Source: Histomonas meleagridis (taxonomy: Eukaryota; Parabasalia; Tritrichomonadida; Dientamoebidae). From it: a DNA stretch of 64,000 nucleotides. The translations under genes and the position numbers were made by a program. A model generated the notes under the pieces. That model was given only the letters and a program-made list of their open reading frames with translations. It made no database searches and was not told the origin of the DNA. The stretch spans positions 248,001-312,000 of the forward strand of contig WSYJ01000151.1 in assembly GCA_020186115.1 (NCBI GenBank). Direction: 5' to 3'. Shown here in pieces: positions 1 through 10,100 of this stretch; the stretch's first letter is position 1; each line of letters begins with the position of its first letter.

Positions 1-591
1 ATATGGAAGACTACCAAGGAGGTCACTTTGATCTTGGAAGTTATGAATTCGACCATGTGGAAAGTCAGATGGAGCTCCATGAGATCCAAGTGTTAAAAGT
101 GGTGTATCAAATTTAATGGGATATGGTGAAGTTAGCGAATAAATATCGTAGCCATAACAAATATCATGGGCAACACAAAGACGAGTTGACCAGTCATTTG
201 ATGTACAATAAAATTTTTGTTCCGAAAGTTCTAGATTTTCTTCATATAATAATTTAGAACCTCTAACAAGTGTAAACTTGACTTTTCCACCAATAATTAA
301 AGGGATTTTACACTTTTTATTTTCACAAAATTTCGATAATTCATAATCAACTGCTGCACCAGAACCATTAAATTGAAAATTAATGTCAGTTGGATCCAAG
401 CGAAGTGTAAATTCTATGGCTTCTTTGTTATCTGTAATTGTTGGAGGGTTTTGAAATGAGACTATATTTGGAAGTTTAAAAAGATCATGGCAAATATATA
501 CTTCTAGCACTATTATGGTGATTGAAATGATTTCAATAATTATAAAAGCCTTAAAATTTACCACCAGGTTTCTGCTTTTATTTTGCTCCAT
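1..591 (-). CDS. Type II membrane protein, GT61-like glycosyltransferase (partial, runs off window)
   Basis: The reverse strand is open from an ATG at 591 to the window edge, so the C-terminal part is missing. The protein begins MEQNKSRNL, then has one hydrophobic segment at about residues 11-32 without a clear cleavage site, as in Golgi type II enzymes. Further on it has a Cys-rich stretch with STRLC followed by DICYGYD, which resembles the RLC-x-NLCY region of GT61-type transferases (POMGNT2/plant XAT family), then GSHGAPSDFPHGR. From family knowledge such proteins transfer sugars in the ER or Golgi lumen. The catalytic part cannot be seen here, so the assignment is a resemblance by eye. 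It could equally be another lumenal protein. Confidence 0.5.
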   Translation of the reverse strand, partial: MEQNKSRNLVVNFKAFIIIEIISITIIVLEVYICHDLFKLPNIVSFQNPPTITDNKEAIEFTLRLDPTDINFQFNGSGAAVDYELSKFCENKKCKIPLIIGGKVKFTLVRGSKLLYEENLELSEQKFYCTSNDWSTRLCVAHDICYGYDIYSLTSPYPIKFDTPLLTLGSHGAPSDFPHGRIHNFQDQSDLLGSLPY

Positions 592-808
592 TTTGGTTGG
601 AGAAAAATTGCCAAAAAAATTTAAGAACATTTAAAATTGTCATTTTTTTTATGAAAGTCTTTTGCAAGAATCTTGAAACCTAAAAATGTTATATCATGAA
701 CAAATCTTGTCTATACCCAATGAGAATTGCAATCTTAAAAATTTTGTTTCTTTAAAAAATCATTAAATTGATTTACGTAATGTGATTAGTTTATTCCATT
801 GAGGTCAT

Positions 809-1483
809 TTATGCATTTTCTTGAATGAACTTGAGTACTTCTGATATATCTTCATGTACCACAGAACATGTAGCAAATTGAACATTATTATTCAATTGAG
901 AAAATTCAAACTCTTTACCTTGCTCTCCAATGAAAATGTTTTCGTTATTTTCGACGAAGTTTGATTGTTGGCGATTTGCACGAATATCATCAATTTCACG
1001 TTCGAGTTCACTTTTGATGATATCAATTGAGCGTGATCCTGGAATATCGTTCTTTGTAGAGAGGATCATGATTGGAATTCTTTTTGTATAGATTTCTGGA
1101 ACACATAAGATATCATAAAGAAAGTTTGCAATATCATTTATAACCCTAAGAACTGTCTCACTATCGATGGTGAAAATGATTGCATCTGCGTTTTTGATGG
1201 CTGCTAACACTTCAGTTCTAATTCTAGGATGACCAGGAAGATCAACAAATTGAACTTTCTTTTTTCCAACATCTAATTGAAATTCATTTTTAACCTGTGA
1301 TGTTATTGTTGGATATGATTTATTTACGCAAACATTATAAAATAATTTTGTTTTACCTGAACCACTTAATCCGACCATGTATATTGTTTTGTTTTTATTC
1401 GATCTACCGAATATCATGTATGCTGTGAATAAAATTCCGATTAATAGAAGTGCTGAAGTCGTGATAATAATCCACAAGTCCAT
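809..1483 (-). CDS. SRPRB: Signal recognition particle receptor subunit beta
   Basis: This is a 224-residue protein with one N-terminal membrane span (residues about 4-25) followed directly by a small GTPase domain. The nucleotide-binding motifs are visible: G1 GLSGSGKT, G3 DLPGHPR, G4 TKND and a G5-like TCSVV near the end. A membrane anchor joined to an Arf-like domain with a DxPGH switch is the signature of SR-beta, which holds the SRP receptor alpha subunit on the ER for co-translational targeting. The start is the ATG at 1483. The frame also runs five codons upstream, but those codons overlap a TCACTT initiator at 1490-1495, so transcription very probably begins there. Length and order match the family. 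Confidence 0.88.
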   Translation of the reverse strand: MDLWIIITTSALLLIGILFTAYMIFGRSNKNKTIYMVGLSGSGKTKLFYNVCVNKSYPTITSQVKNEFQLDVGKKKVQFVDLPGHPRIRTEVLAAIKNADAIIFTIDSETVLRVINDIANFLYDILCVPEIYTKRIPIMILSTKNDIPGSRSIDIIKSELEREIDDIRANRQQSNFVENNENIFIGEQGKEFEFSQLNNNVQFATCSVVHEDISEVLKFIQENA

Positions 1484-1489
1484 ATCTAA

Positions 1490-1495
1490 AAGTGA
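1490..1495 (-). promoter_or_regulatory. Initiator (Inr) of the SRP receptor beta gene
   Basis: TCACTT on the reverse strand, seven bases before the ATG, matches the trichomonad initiator TCA-Y-W. It fixes the start codon by placing upstream in-frame codons in or before the transcription start. Confidence 0.65.
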
Positions 1496-1499
1496 CACA

Positions 1500-2135
1500 T
1501 GACCAAATCTGCATATTTTGAATAAACGGTCTCCAATAAGAAAACTTTAGTGAGATTTCATTGAGAAATTACCAATTATTAAAGAAATTTTTTGGTGTAA
1601 TATTGGAAACAAATTATGATGATTATGTTCGAATTTTTAGATTAAAGCTCAATTTCAAAATTATGATTCAGAATTTATTCACATGTGATAGAAAACTATT
1701 AGTAAAAAAGTAGAATTATGTCAAAACTTGGTGGCGATTTTGGTGGTTGAAGAATGAAACAAATCGAAGGCCTTCTTCCCTCCTAAATTGACCAAAATTG
1801 TAGACAGATTGAATCTAAACTTTAGAATTCCTCTGAAAAAGTTTGGTCGACCAAAAATAAAGGGAAATAATTTCCGGACTAAAGCATATTAAAAAGTATC
1901 TATTTTATCCAAAAGTATGAATTTACATCAAATAATAATATTCATTTTTAAGTAAAATTCGGATTTGCCAAAAATTTGAACTCAAAATTTTTATTTGATT
2001 GTAGCGTTCTAAGCCCTCGCAACTATAGTTAGAAAATTTTCATTCTTTCAAAAGTAGGCCACTTTTATCAGAAACGTGATTTTTCAATATGGGTTATTTT
2101 TTCTGGGTAATTTTATTCCTTTTCTGGGCTCGGGA
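1500..2135. other. Intergenic region, no gene seen
   Basis: AT-rich spacer between the divergent SRP receptor beta and karyopherin genes, so it should hold both promoters. A TCATTC near 2039 could be the karyopherin initiator, which would give a leader of about 95 bases, longer than its neighbours. No other open frame, RNA gene or repeat was recognised. Confidence 0.5.
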
Positions 2136-4883
2136 ATGAACTACACGCAAGAACAAATAGAACTTGCAGAGCAATATATGATCTCCCCTGATCCTACTGT
2201 TGAACAGGCAGCTGCAGATTTTATCGAGCAATGGAGAATTAGTCCTGAATCATATGTTCTCGCATTTAAAATCCTCACAAATTCTACACATGTGTACGCT
2301 CGTTTCTACTCTTTGGTAGTAACGAAAGAAGCAGTTGCTCAAAAATGGGATCAACTTCCAGATACGTTTAAAGATTCATTAAGATACTATCTAACAAACA
2401 ATTTATCAACATTCTACTCAAAATCACATCTTCTTAGTAGCGCTTGTGATATTCTTTCACTGATAGGAGCTTTTGATTTTCCAGAACGTTGGCCAGATTT
2501 TGTAGATAATTTACTTGATCCTAACCTTATTCCGAAAATCCAATTAACCCTTTTAGATCACTTTACTTCGATTGTTACTGATGGTATTTATGTCACACAT
2601 GCCCGCCGTGCCAAATTACTCAACGTTATTCTTCAATTAACACCACAAATCAATAAGGCTATCAACAGAGGTCTTACTCAAGAAGATTCTATGTCTGCAG
2701 CCTTTTCAGTTCTCGATACACAACTTAAAACCGTTGCTTTAGATTATTATCTTCAATTTGGAATCATTGACACCTTACTTCAACTTCTAACACAACCTGT
2801 ATCACATAACAATGCAGTTCAGTGTCTTATTACCATTTTTATTGATCAATATGATTATACAAAATTGGCAAATTACATTCCAACACTTATACACTTTTTT
2901 GCTAACTCAGTTAGTACTATAGATTCATCATCATACCACTTTCTAACGCTCAAAGTATTACACAGATATTCTTCATTTATCATATACCTCATCAGCGGCA
3001 TGGTGCCCGAAATAGACGTTAACCATGACTTCAAAAACGTTTCTGTTGACAAAATCGAAGTTGTTCAAGAGGACATTTTGACAACTTTACGCGTTACGCT
3101 TATGAATTTTCCTGATGAAAAACAAATCGATGTTTTTTTAGATTTATGGAAATGTATATTACCGCATTTGTTTTCACCACCAATTATTAACTTACCAGTG
3201 TTTCAATATATTAAATTACTTCAACCATTAATATATGAATCATTATTTAATGTCTTACCACTTGCAATTGTTGAACATGAAATGATTGATACAGTTGCAC
3301 GTATTTGTTGGAATACATTAGTTTATTTGTTTCCAAATGATGTTGTTGAATTTTTACGTAAAAAGACACCATCAATAGCATTATGTTATGCGATTGGAGT
3401 CGCTGAAGATACATTACCACCTGAATTATTACATAATATTGTTCAAGAACAAATTGGCCCACTTCTTGAATTATATTCGCAAACTAATGATACTGATTAT
3501 ATAATGACATTAAACTTTGTCTTATCACATGGAGGACGTGAACAACTCAGTGACATTAATTATTTCCGAAGTTATTTAGATGTAACAATGAAATGTTTAG
3601 AAAGTGGAGATGAGAATTTACATACAGAAGCGACACGAAGTCTTTATTATGTTGTTCATCGACATACATATTTATTTCTTCAAGGGGATTTAGGATTAAT
3701 TAAAGCTTTATGTGAAAAGATACCAATGTTAATACAGAACTTAGAAGAAAGTTCATTAATTCGAATGTTTCAAATTTGTTGTTTTTTAGCATATCAAAGT
3801 AAGTCAGAAGAATTATTCCAAATCTTGTTGCAACCTATTTCACAAATCTTTAATACATTTATAGGATCAATATTACTTCAAGCGCCAACGCCAACAGATT
3901 ATGGTGAATTTATATTAACATTAATTTCAGAAATTGTATGTTATTTTCCACAAAACGCTTTAATTAACTTCGAAGCGCCATTATTCCAATTATTACGAAC
4001 AGAAAACATTGATAAAATAATTGGAATTAATAAATTCGAATTAGTCGCTAAAGCTATAGCTTCAATTATCTCATGTAAACCTAATGAACAAATTGCTTTA
4101 CCTTTAACACAATTATATGAAATATTATCAAGCAAAGAACCATTTAATTATTTATTGTTTGATTCAATTTCAATCATATGTGAAGCACATGATGATTTAG
4201 ATTATTTATATAAAAGAATAGAAGCAGAATATATATCAACTATATTAAAAAGACCTATAGATATTGAAGGAATTACTTCTTTATTTAGAATGATTTCAAC
4301 ATTTCCATTAAAAGCTTTTGGTGATGTTTCGGTTTTAACAAACTTATTATCATCTGGAATTTGTCATGAATTAAGTATTGTAGCATCAGCTGCAGCTAAT
4401 TGTGCCTGTAATATAATTAAAGATTTAATTGATGTACAATATTTGGATCACTTTATTAATACATTAATCCCTCCTCTAGTACAATCTTTAACAGATGGTG
4501 TACATATCACTGCTATTCCAACTTTAGTCCTCTTGTTATACGACGTCTTCTTGAAACATAGGGAATTCACTGGAAAAGATTTCAATTTGATCGCTAACGT
4601 TCTCTTGAATAGTTTCAGTACTTTATGCCCTGAACCGTGTCAAAACTTTTACGCAGAATTCGTTCAGAGATTGGTGAACTCAATCGATAATGAATGGCAT
4701 TTTTATAATGCAGTGTTCGATGTCCTAGTGAATTTAAGATGCGCTACAGCTGTAGATTTGGCTACTTTTGATGTTAAAGATGGTCCTCCAATGTGGATGC
4801 CAATGGAAGTTGTGGCATCAGTTAATGAAATTGTAGAAAAAGTTGAAAGAATGCATAAGGATGAAGACTTCCAACCATTTTAG
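2136..4883 (+). CDS. Karyopherin-beta family nuclear transport receptor (exportin/importin-like)
   Basis: A 915-residue all-helical protein. The N-terminus (residues 1-60) is importin-beta N-like: a QAAADFIEQW helix, then ARFYSLVVTKEAV. It is followed by an Xpo1-like region with FDFPERWPDFVDNLL, the W-x-x-F motif seen in exportins and transportins, and HEAT-type helices to the end. These proteins carry cargo through nuclear pores under control of RanGTP. The frame is open 20 codons further upstream (from a GTG at 2076) but has no earlier ATG, so the ATG at 2136 is used. Length fits the family (850-1100). The exact member (XPO1, XPOT, transportin-3 type) cannot be decided by eye. The first and last thirds use more mixed codons than the AT-biased middle. 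Confidence 0.75.
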   Translation: MNYTQEQIELAEQYMISPDPTVEQAAADFIEQWRISPESYVLAFKILTNSTHVYARFYSLVVTKEAVAQKWDQLPDTFKDSLRYYLTNNLSTFYSKSHLLSSACDILSLIGAFDFPERWPDFVDNLLDPNLIPKIQLTLLDHFTSIVTDGIYVTHARRAKLLNVILQLTPQINKAINRGLTQEDSMSAAFSVLDTQLKTVALDYYLQFGIIDTLLQLLTQPVSHNNAVQCLITIFIDQYDYTKLANYIPTLIHFFANSVSTIDSSSYHFLTLKVLHRYSSFIIYLISGMVPEIDVNHDFKNVSVDKIEVVQEDILTTLRVTLMNFPDEKQIDVFLDLWKCILPHLFSPPIINLPVFQYIKLLQPLIYESLFNVLPLAIVEHEMIDTVARICWNTLVYLFPNDVVEFLRKKTPSIALCYAIGVAEDTLPPELLHNIVQEQIGPLLELYSQTNDTDYIMTLNFVLSHGGREQLSDINYFRSYLDVTMKCLESGDENLHTEATRSLYYVVHRHTYLFLQGDLGLIKALCEKIPMLIQNLEESSLIRMFQICCFLAYQSKSEELFQILLQPISQIFNTFIGSILLQAPTPTDYGEFILTLISEIVCYFPQNALINFEAPLFQLLRTENIDKIIGINKFELVAKAIASIISCKPNEQIALPLTQLYEILSSKEPFNYLLFDSISIICEAHDDLDYLYKRIEAEYISTILKRPIDIEGITSLFRMISTFPLKAFGDVSVLTNLLSSGICHELSIVASAAANCACNIIKDLIDVQYLDHFINTLIPPLVQSLTDGVHITAIPTLVLLLYDVFLKHREFTGKDFNLIANVLLNSFSTLCPEPCQNFYAEFVQRLVNSIDNEWHFYNAVFDVLVNLRCATAVDLATFDVKDGPPMWMPMEVVASVNEIVEKVERMHKDEDFQPF

Positions 4884-5410
4884 AATAATGTAAATAAATG
4901 TGATCCAAAATTATGTTAACATATTTTATGGGTATTACCATAATAAAAAAGATAATTTATTCGTTAGTTTATAAATTCATAATGATATTACAGCATTGAA
5001 CTTAATTATCATGGAAAACTTTTCTTAACAAATATGAATATGTTGATATTTTTATATTTGTACCATATGAAAAAGTAAGTTTGATTTTGACGCCACCGTA
5101 CACCAGGATCTGCTATAGATGTAACAAGCTCATCAAGTTGATGTAATACACAAGCGTTATTATATGCTTTTTGGAAGTCATATGTCCAAAATGTTATAGC
5201 TATTGAAAAATTTACTGATGATCTATATATATATGAAGCACTTTCAATAGTATGTATTGGTAACACTGCACAAAGAAATATTATTATTGGAATCTTTATA
5301 CATATAACAATGTTTTGATCATTTGATTATTTTTTACTTGTTGTAAAGAATGTGAATTGGAATTTGTATGATAAATTGGCTAATGACGATTTTAAATAGT
5401 TTATTTAAAA
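4884..5410. other. Intergenic region holding an ORF relic
   Basis: Spacer between the karyopherin and the next gene on the same strand. It contains the reverse-strand open frame listed separately (5009-5326) and nothing else that I recognise. Confidence 0.4.
5009..5326 (-). pseudogene. Open frame without a start codon, possible gene relic or orphan exon
   Basis: The reverse strand is open for about 105 codons with fairly balanced composition (SASYIYRSSV, LDELVTSIADPGVRW, Trp- and Gln-containing) and a hydrophobic N-terminal stretch IPIIIFLCAVLP that resembles a signal peptide or anchor. There is no ATG in the frame; it opens just after a stop at 5327. It may be the remainder of a secreted or membrane protein gene, or a second exon of something upstream. 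I do not recognise the family, and chance is not excluded. Confidence 0.25.
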
Positions 5411-6835
5411 GTGATATTTAGGGGAATCACAGAATTTATAAAAAAGTGCGAGTTTTGTGTTTTGCTCTTCAAATCACCAAAAGCAATTAAACCAAATGCA
5501 AAAAGCAAATTCAAGCGGTTCAACAAAGGTGATGAGGTGATTTTTGATGAAAATGCAAAAGCGGAATTTTCTCAAATTTTATTTAATTTGGAAAATAATT
5601 GTACTGAGAATTTTGCTGAATATTTCTTACGTTACTTAAGAGAGATAAATTCTTACTTGGGCAAATTCCAACAAATTCCTTTTGATATATTTTTTGAACA
5701 ATCCAATATTTTTAACATTTGCTTTCATTGTATCCAACGAATTTATACGAATTCGGACTTTGGTATTATTTCAGCAAAAATCATAATTCAATTTCTCCAA
5801 AGTTCACCAATTTTTTGTCAGCATCTTTTAAAGCAATGCATAGAAATATGTTTAAACATATTAAGCCAAAATATATATTTTCCAAAACTTTATTTGTTCA
5901 TAAAAATACTTGTTATCCTCATCCAAAACAAGACTACGCAAGGATTTTTTGTGCAATTTCCAATTGATGTTATTCTTAACGTTCTCCGCAACACATCACT
6001 TCAAAAAATTCAATATCAAATTTTCTCTTTTTTATTAGAATATATCTCACTTTCAAACACTAAAGAGACATGTGATCGAATTATGGATTGTATTTATTCC
6101 ATTTCTGATAAAATCGAAACAGTTAATTCATTCCAATATGTATCAGAAATTTTACAACATTTTTTAAATAACAATTTTCTTGATCCTTTACTTTATATTC
6201 AAAGTAATTTATATAAAGTATTTCAAGAAGTTTTTTTTAATGAAGCAATTTTTATTTATTATTCCACTTTTTTTGTTGATTTACGTAATCAACTTCGTTA
6301 TATGAATACGGAATTGATTATAATTCCAATAAATCCGCTTTTGAGTTGTCTTGAGAGTAAAAATAATTATGTTTTAGCTGATGCTCTTTTATTGTTAAAT
6401 CAACAAATTTACTTTAGTCATTTTATTCCTAATGAAATAGTAAATTTTGTTGAAAAAGCAATTGATTCATTTGATGAAATTGATATGTTATCAAGAACGC
6501 AATTTTTAATTCTTATTTTGATTTTAATTTGTGGAAATCCATCAATGTTTTGTATAGATAAATTCGTTGATAACTTTGTGAATGTGTACTTGTGGGAGTT
6601 TGTTGAGTCGTATTTCTCATATGATGTTGTGTTCTTCGGAATGAAGGCATTGATAACAATTTATAGAAATAATGGAATAGAAAAAATTGAAGATAATAAT
6701 ATGGATAGTATTAGTCAATGGATAGAAAACAATGAAAGTGAAATAACTGATGAGGAATATAAAAGCCAAATTGCAGAGTTCATATTGGTAAGAAATGAAA
6801 TGTTAGAAGTTATTAAGGCCAACGATGAATCATAA
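5411..6835 (+). CDS. Helical-repeat (HEAT/ARM-like) protein of unknown function
   Basis: A 474-codon frame encoding an almost entirely helical, Leu/Ile/Phe-rich protein. The N-terminus has a basic segment SPKAIKPNAKSKFKRF followed by FNKGDEVIF, then stacked helices to an acidic tail. I do not recognise a named family; the fold resembles other ARM/HEAT proteins in this window. The start is unresolved: the frame opens at a GTG and the first in-frame ATG lies about 220 codons in, far too late. An ATG at about 5369 in another frame could be joined through a 22-nt GT...CACAG segment (5411-5432), which would put exon 1 in phase. That is an inference only. Confidence 0.6.
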   Translation: MIFRGITEFIKKCEFCVLLFKSPKAIKPNAKSKFKRFNKGDEVIFDENAKAEFSQILFNLENNCTENFAEYFLRYLREINSYLGKFQQIPFDIFFEQSNIFNICFHCIQRIYTNSDFGIISAKIIIQFLQSSPIFCQHLLKQCIEICLNILSQNIYFPKLYLFIKILVILIQNKTTQGFFVQFPIDVILNVLRNTSLQKIQYQIFSFLLEYISLSNTKETCDRIMDCIYSISDKIETVNSFQYVSEILQHFLNNNFLDPLLYIQSNLYKVFQEVFFNEAIFIYYSTFFVDLRNQLRYMNTELIIIPINPLLSCLESKNNYVLADALLLLNQQIYFSHFIPNEIVNFVEKAIDSFDEIDMLSRTQFLILILILICGNPSMFCIDKFVDNFVNVYLWEFVESYFSYDVVFFGMKALITIYRNNGIEKIEDNNMDSISQWIENNESEITDEEYKSQIAEFILVRNEMLEVIKANDES

Positions 6836-7137
6836 GCGATTAATTTTGAAATAAAATGTAAATTTGTTAACACTTTTTATTAAATACAATTTTTCAAAAC
6901 TGAACATTTTACACATGGATCAAATCATATTAATCAATATAATCTATGGCATAAAATATGAATTGCATCCTAATGAAGATCCACAATGATATGATGATCA
7001 TAAATATTTATATCATTCTCTCTACCAAAAATAGAATTTTAATTCAGTATTCGTTAATAAAAAAGTTTTTTTTAATCAAAAAAATGCATAAAATGATATT
7101 AAAAAAATATAAACAAATATATAACATTTATTCTAAA
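6836..7137. other. Intergenic region between converging genes
   Basis: Very AT-rich. It carries the 3' ends of the helical-repeat gene and the TRRAP-like gene. Short AT-only open frames here look like noise. Confidence 0.5.
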
Positions 7138-10100
7138 TTATATCCATGGAATTAATATAGAAGAAGTACAACTTACAGATCTTTCTATTAATTCCTTAAT
7201 ATTTTCTTCCGCTTCATTATCATTATTTCCCAATTCCGCATAATTTTCCACATTTTCGTATACATTAATTTTCATATCGAAAATTTTTTCCAAATAAAAT
7301 TTAATTTTTGCTGATTTCAATGCGAAAATTTTTGCATTTTCTTTAATACCATCAGCAAAATCACCAAACAACAATACATCATCGATCATTTTTCTAATTT
7401 TACCACATAATCTTAAAATCATTTTCTTTTTCCTTTGTGAATTACTTAATGACTTTACAACAATTTCATTACATTTTTCATCAAAAGTAAAATCGAAAGG
7501 ATTAAAAGTATCATTTTTTACCATAATTTGCAATAATGATAACAATGAATAATTCGAAGCGAATCTTGAAAAATATTCGAAAAATTGTTTTTTATTTTCT
7601 ATTTTATACTTATTTTTCATATTTTTCTCATTATTCTCATCTAAATAATCCTCATAATTAAATAATATCTTAAGTTTCGATGTTTTTATAAAAGGTTCAG
7701 CAGTAGTTTGTGATATATAAAACCCATCATTAATTTCCATTGTTGGGAACGTACATAATTTTGATGGGAATTTATTACAACAACAATTTTTTATTATGTC
7801 ATTAATTAAACTCGAGAACAAAGCCATTCGAATTGATAATGTTTCATTAGAAGTAATTATATAAGGAATAATTTTACCATTACTACCAAGAACATTAACA
7901 GAAACAAATTCACTGTTTTCATATGAAGTAAAAACACATAAAGAAACCATAATACATTCATTACAATTCTGATAAAGTATTGGTATTGATTGATAAAGAT
8001 TTGTAGAATATATATATTGAGGTTCTTGGAATTCATCATTATAAAATTCTTCTGATTTAATAATATAAGATTTCTTAATAGAATTCGATTTAATTTGTTT
8101 AATAATATTTTGTTCATATTCATTTTGAGTTTTAATATGTTTTAATTGTGGAAGTTCAATGATTTTTTGTAACTCATTAAGGAAAAATTGATCAGTAAAT
8201 GTAATTTTATATTTATCCGTACATATAATACTAAAAGCAGGATGAACAATGTTCGAAAATGAATCATAACCAAGTTGCGCAAATAAATGTGAAAATTTAT
8301 ATGGAATCGGTGAATTAACTGAGTAAATATGTTCAAAGATTCCTTTTGCTTCATTTATGATCGAATATCCATATAATATTGAAAAACTACTTTTCGGATT
8401 AATTTCAAGTGACTTCTTTAAGTCATTGATTGATTTGATCGAATTAAGTAATGTTTCAATACGTTTTTGATATTCATTAACATCATTTTCTGTTATAAAA
8501 TGTGTTTGTTTTGATTTTTCATATAATTTGTGATGATTAATTTCACGTTTATTAATTATATCTAAAAATTCTTTATCATCAATTATATGATTTATTATAT
8601 TTATAATGTTTTTACGTATGTTTAAATATGTTTCATGATAAATTGGTTCAATGTTTGGTATTAATTCAAATGAAAAAAGTTTCGATTTAGATTTTTCTTT
8701 ATTAATGTTAATGAAATAATTTAATTGATGAATTATTAAATATGAAAAAATTGTTTCTGATGTAATAAATGATAAACTTTTAATTATTGGCTGAAGTTCT
8801 TTTTGATAATATTCAATATAAGAATTAAAATTATAAAAATTTATGTTTTCAATTATTATATTATTAATTTGATTAAATAGTTTTGTATTAATTATTGATG
8901 AAAATTGGAATTTTTTCATTTCTTTTTCATTATTATTATTCCAATTATTTAATGATTTATTATAAAATGTTTTAAGTCCGAATTTATATTTTATAAAATA
9001 ATTATTCGAAAAATTATTTTCGATTTGTTTATAATCATAAAACAATTTATTAATAGTTTTTATTGGAAGATAACTTACGAATTGTAATATATCGGAAATT
9101 TTATTATAATTTGTAAATTTCGAAATCAAAACAGATAAAAGATAATAATTTTCTTTTGAAACATTAATAATATTTTTCATTGGAATTTCGGATAATTCTT
9201 TAATTATTTCATCTTCGAAATTATATATTAAGAAATTAATATTATTAACTTTAGTTCTTAATGAAAGTAAATCATAAAAATTTTTATCTATTTGAGAACA
9301 TTTTGCTTTTAATAATAATTTTGATATTTCATTATTTTCTAAATAACTAAGTAAACGCTTTTGAAGGAAAACATCTTCTCGCTTCGATTTTAAACCATAA
9401 AACAAAACTTTTAATACGAAATTTAAGTTACCTTTATCATATAAATTATTTTTAGCGTTATCAAAAGAATTTAAAATAAAATGAATTGATGAGTTATATG
9501 GATAATTAAATATAAATACTAATGTTGACTCTGATAATAATGCATCGATTGGAGTCATATTAATTCCTCTTGAATATTCTAATACAAATGGTATTAATGT
9601 TGAGATTCGATATGATTCATCCGAAAATTTCCATAAAATTGGAAACGAATATTTCAAATTTTCATTTTTCTTTAACGATTTTAACTTTTCAAGTGTTTTC
9701 GTTTTATAATTCGGTGATTCGACTAAATAATAAATCGTTTGATAAATTATTGGCCAAATCATTGTATTTATTGTATTATTTGCAGCTTTCATTAACATAT
9801 CAATTAAGTTATCTAAAGCAGGTAAATTAATATTACTATTTGTTATAACTTTTACTAAATTCGGAAGAACATGAATTAACATATCAAACACTAATTGTTC
9901 ATTCATATTATTATTATTATTATTTGTATTAGTATTTGTTTGATTTGACGTCTTTTGATACATTTCACATGTTAAATTTATGAAAATCGATGGAAAATCT
10001 TCTTGTGGACCAAACGTATCGCCAAGTTTTAAAATGGAATTAATTCCATTCATGAAATCACCTTTTAACTTTAGAAGTGTTTCACATTTTTGTGCTTCAT

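Noticed and set aside
6958-7155. 65-codon forward frame
   Set aside because: Almost only A/T codons rich in Ile, Lys and Asn, and overlapping the end of the TRRAP-like gene; expected by chance in this composition.
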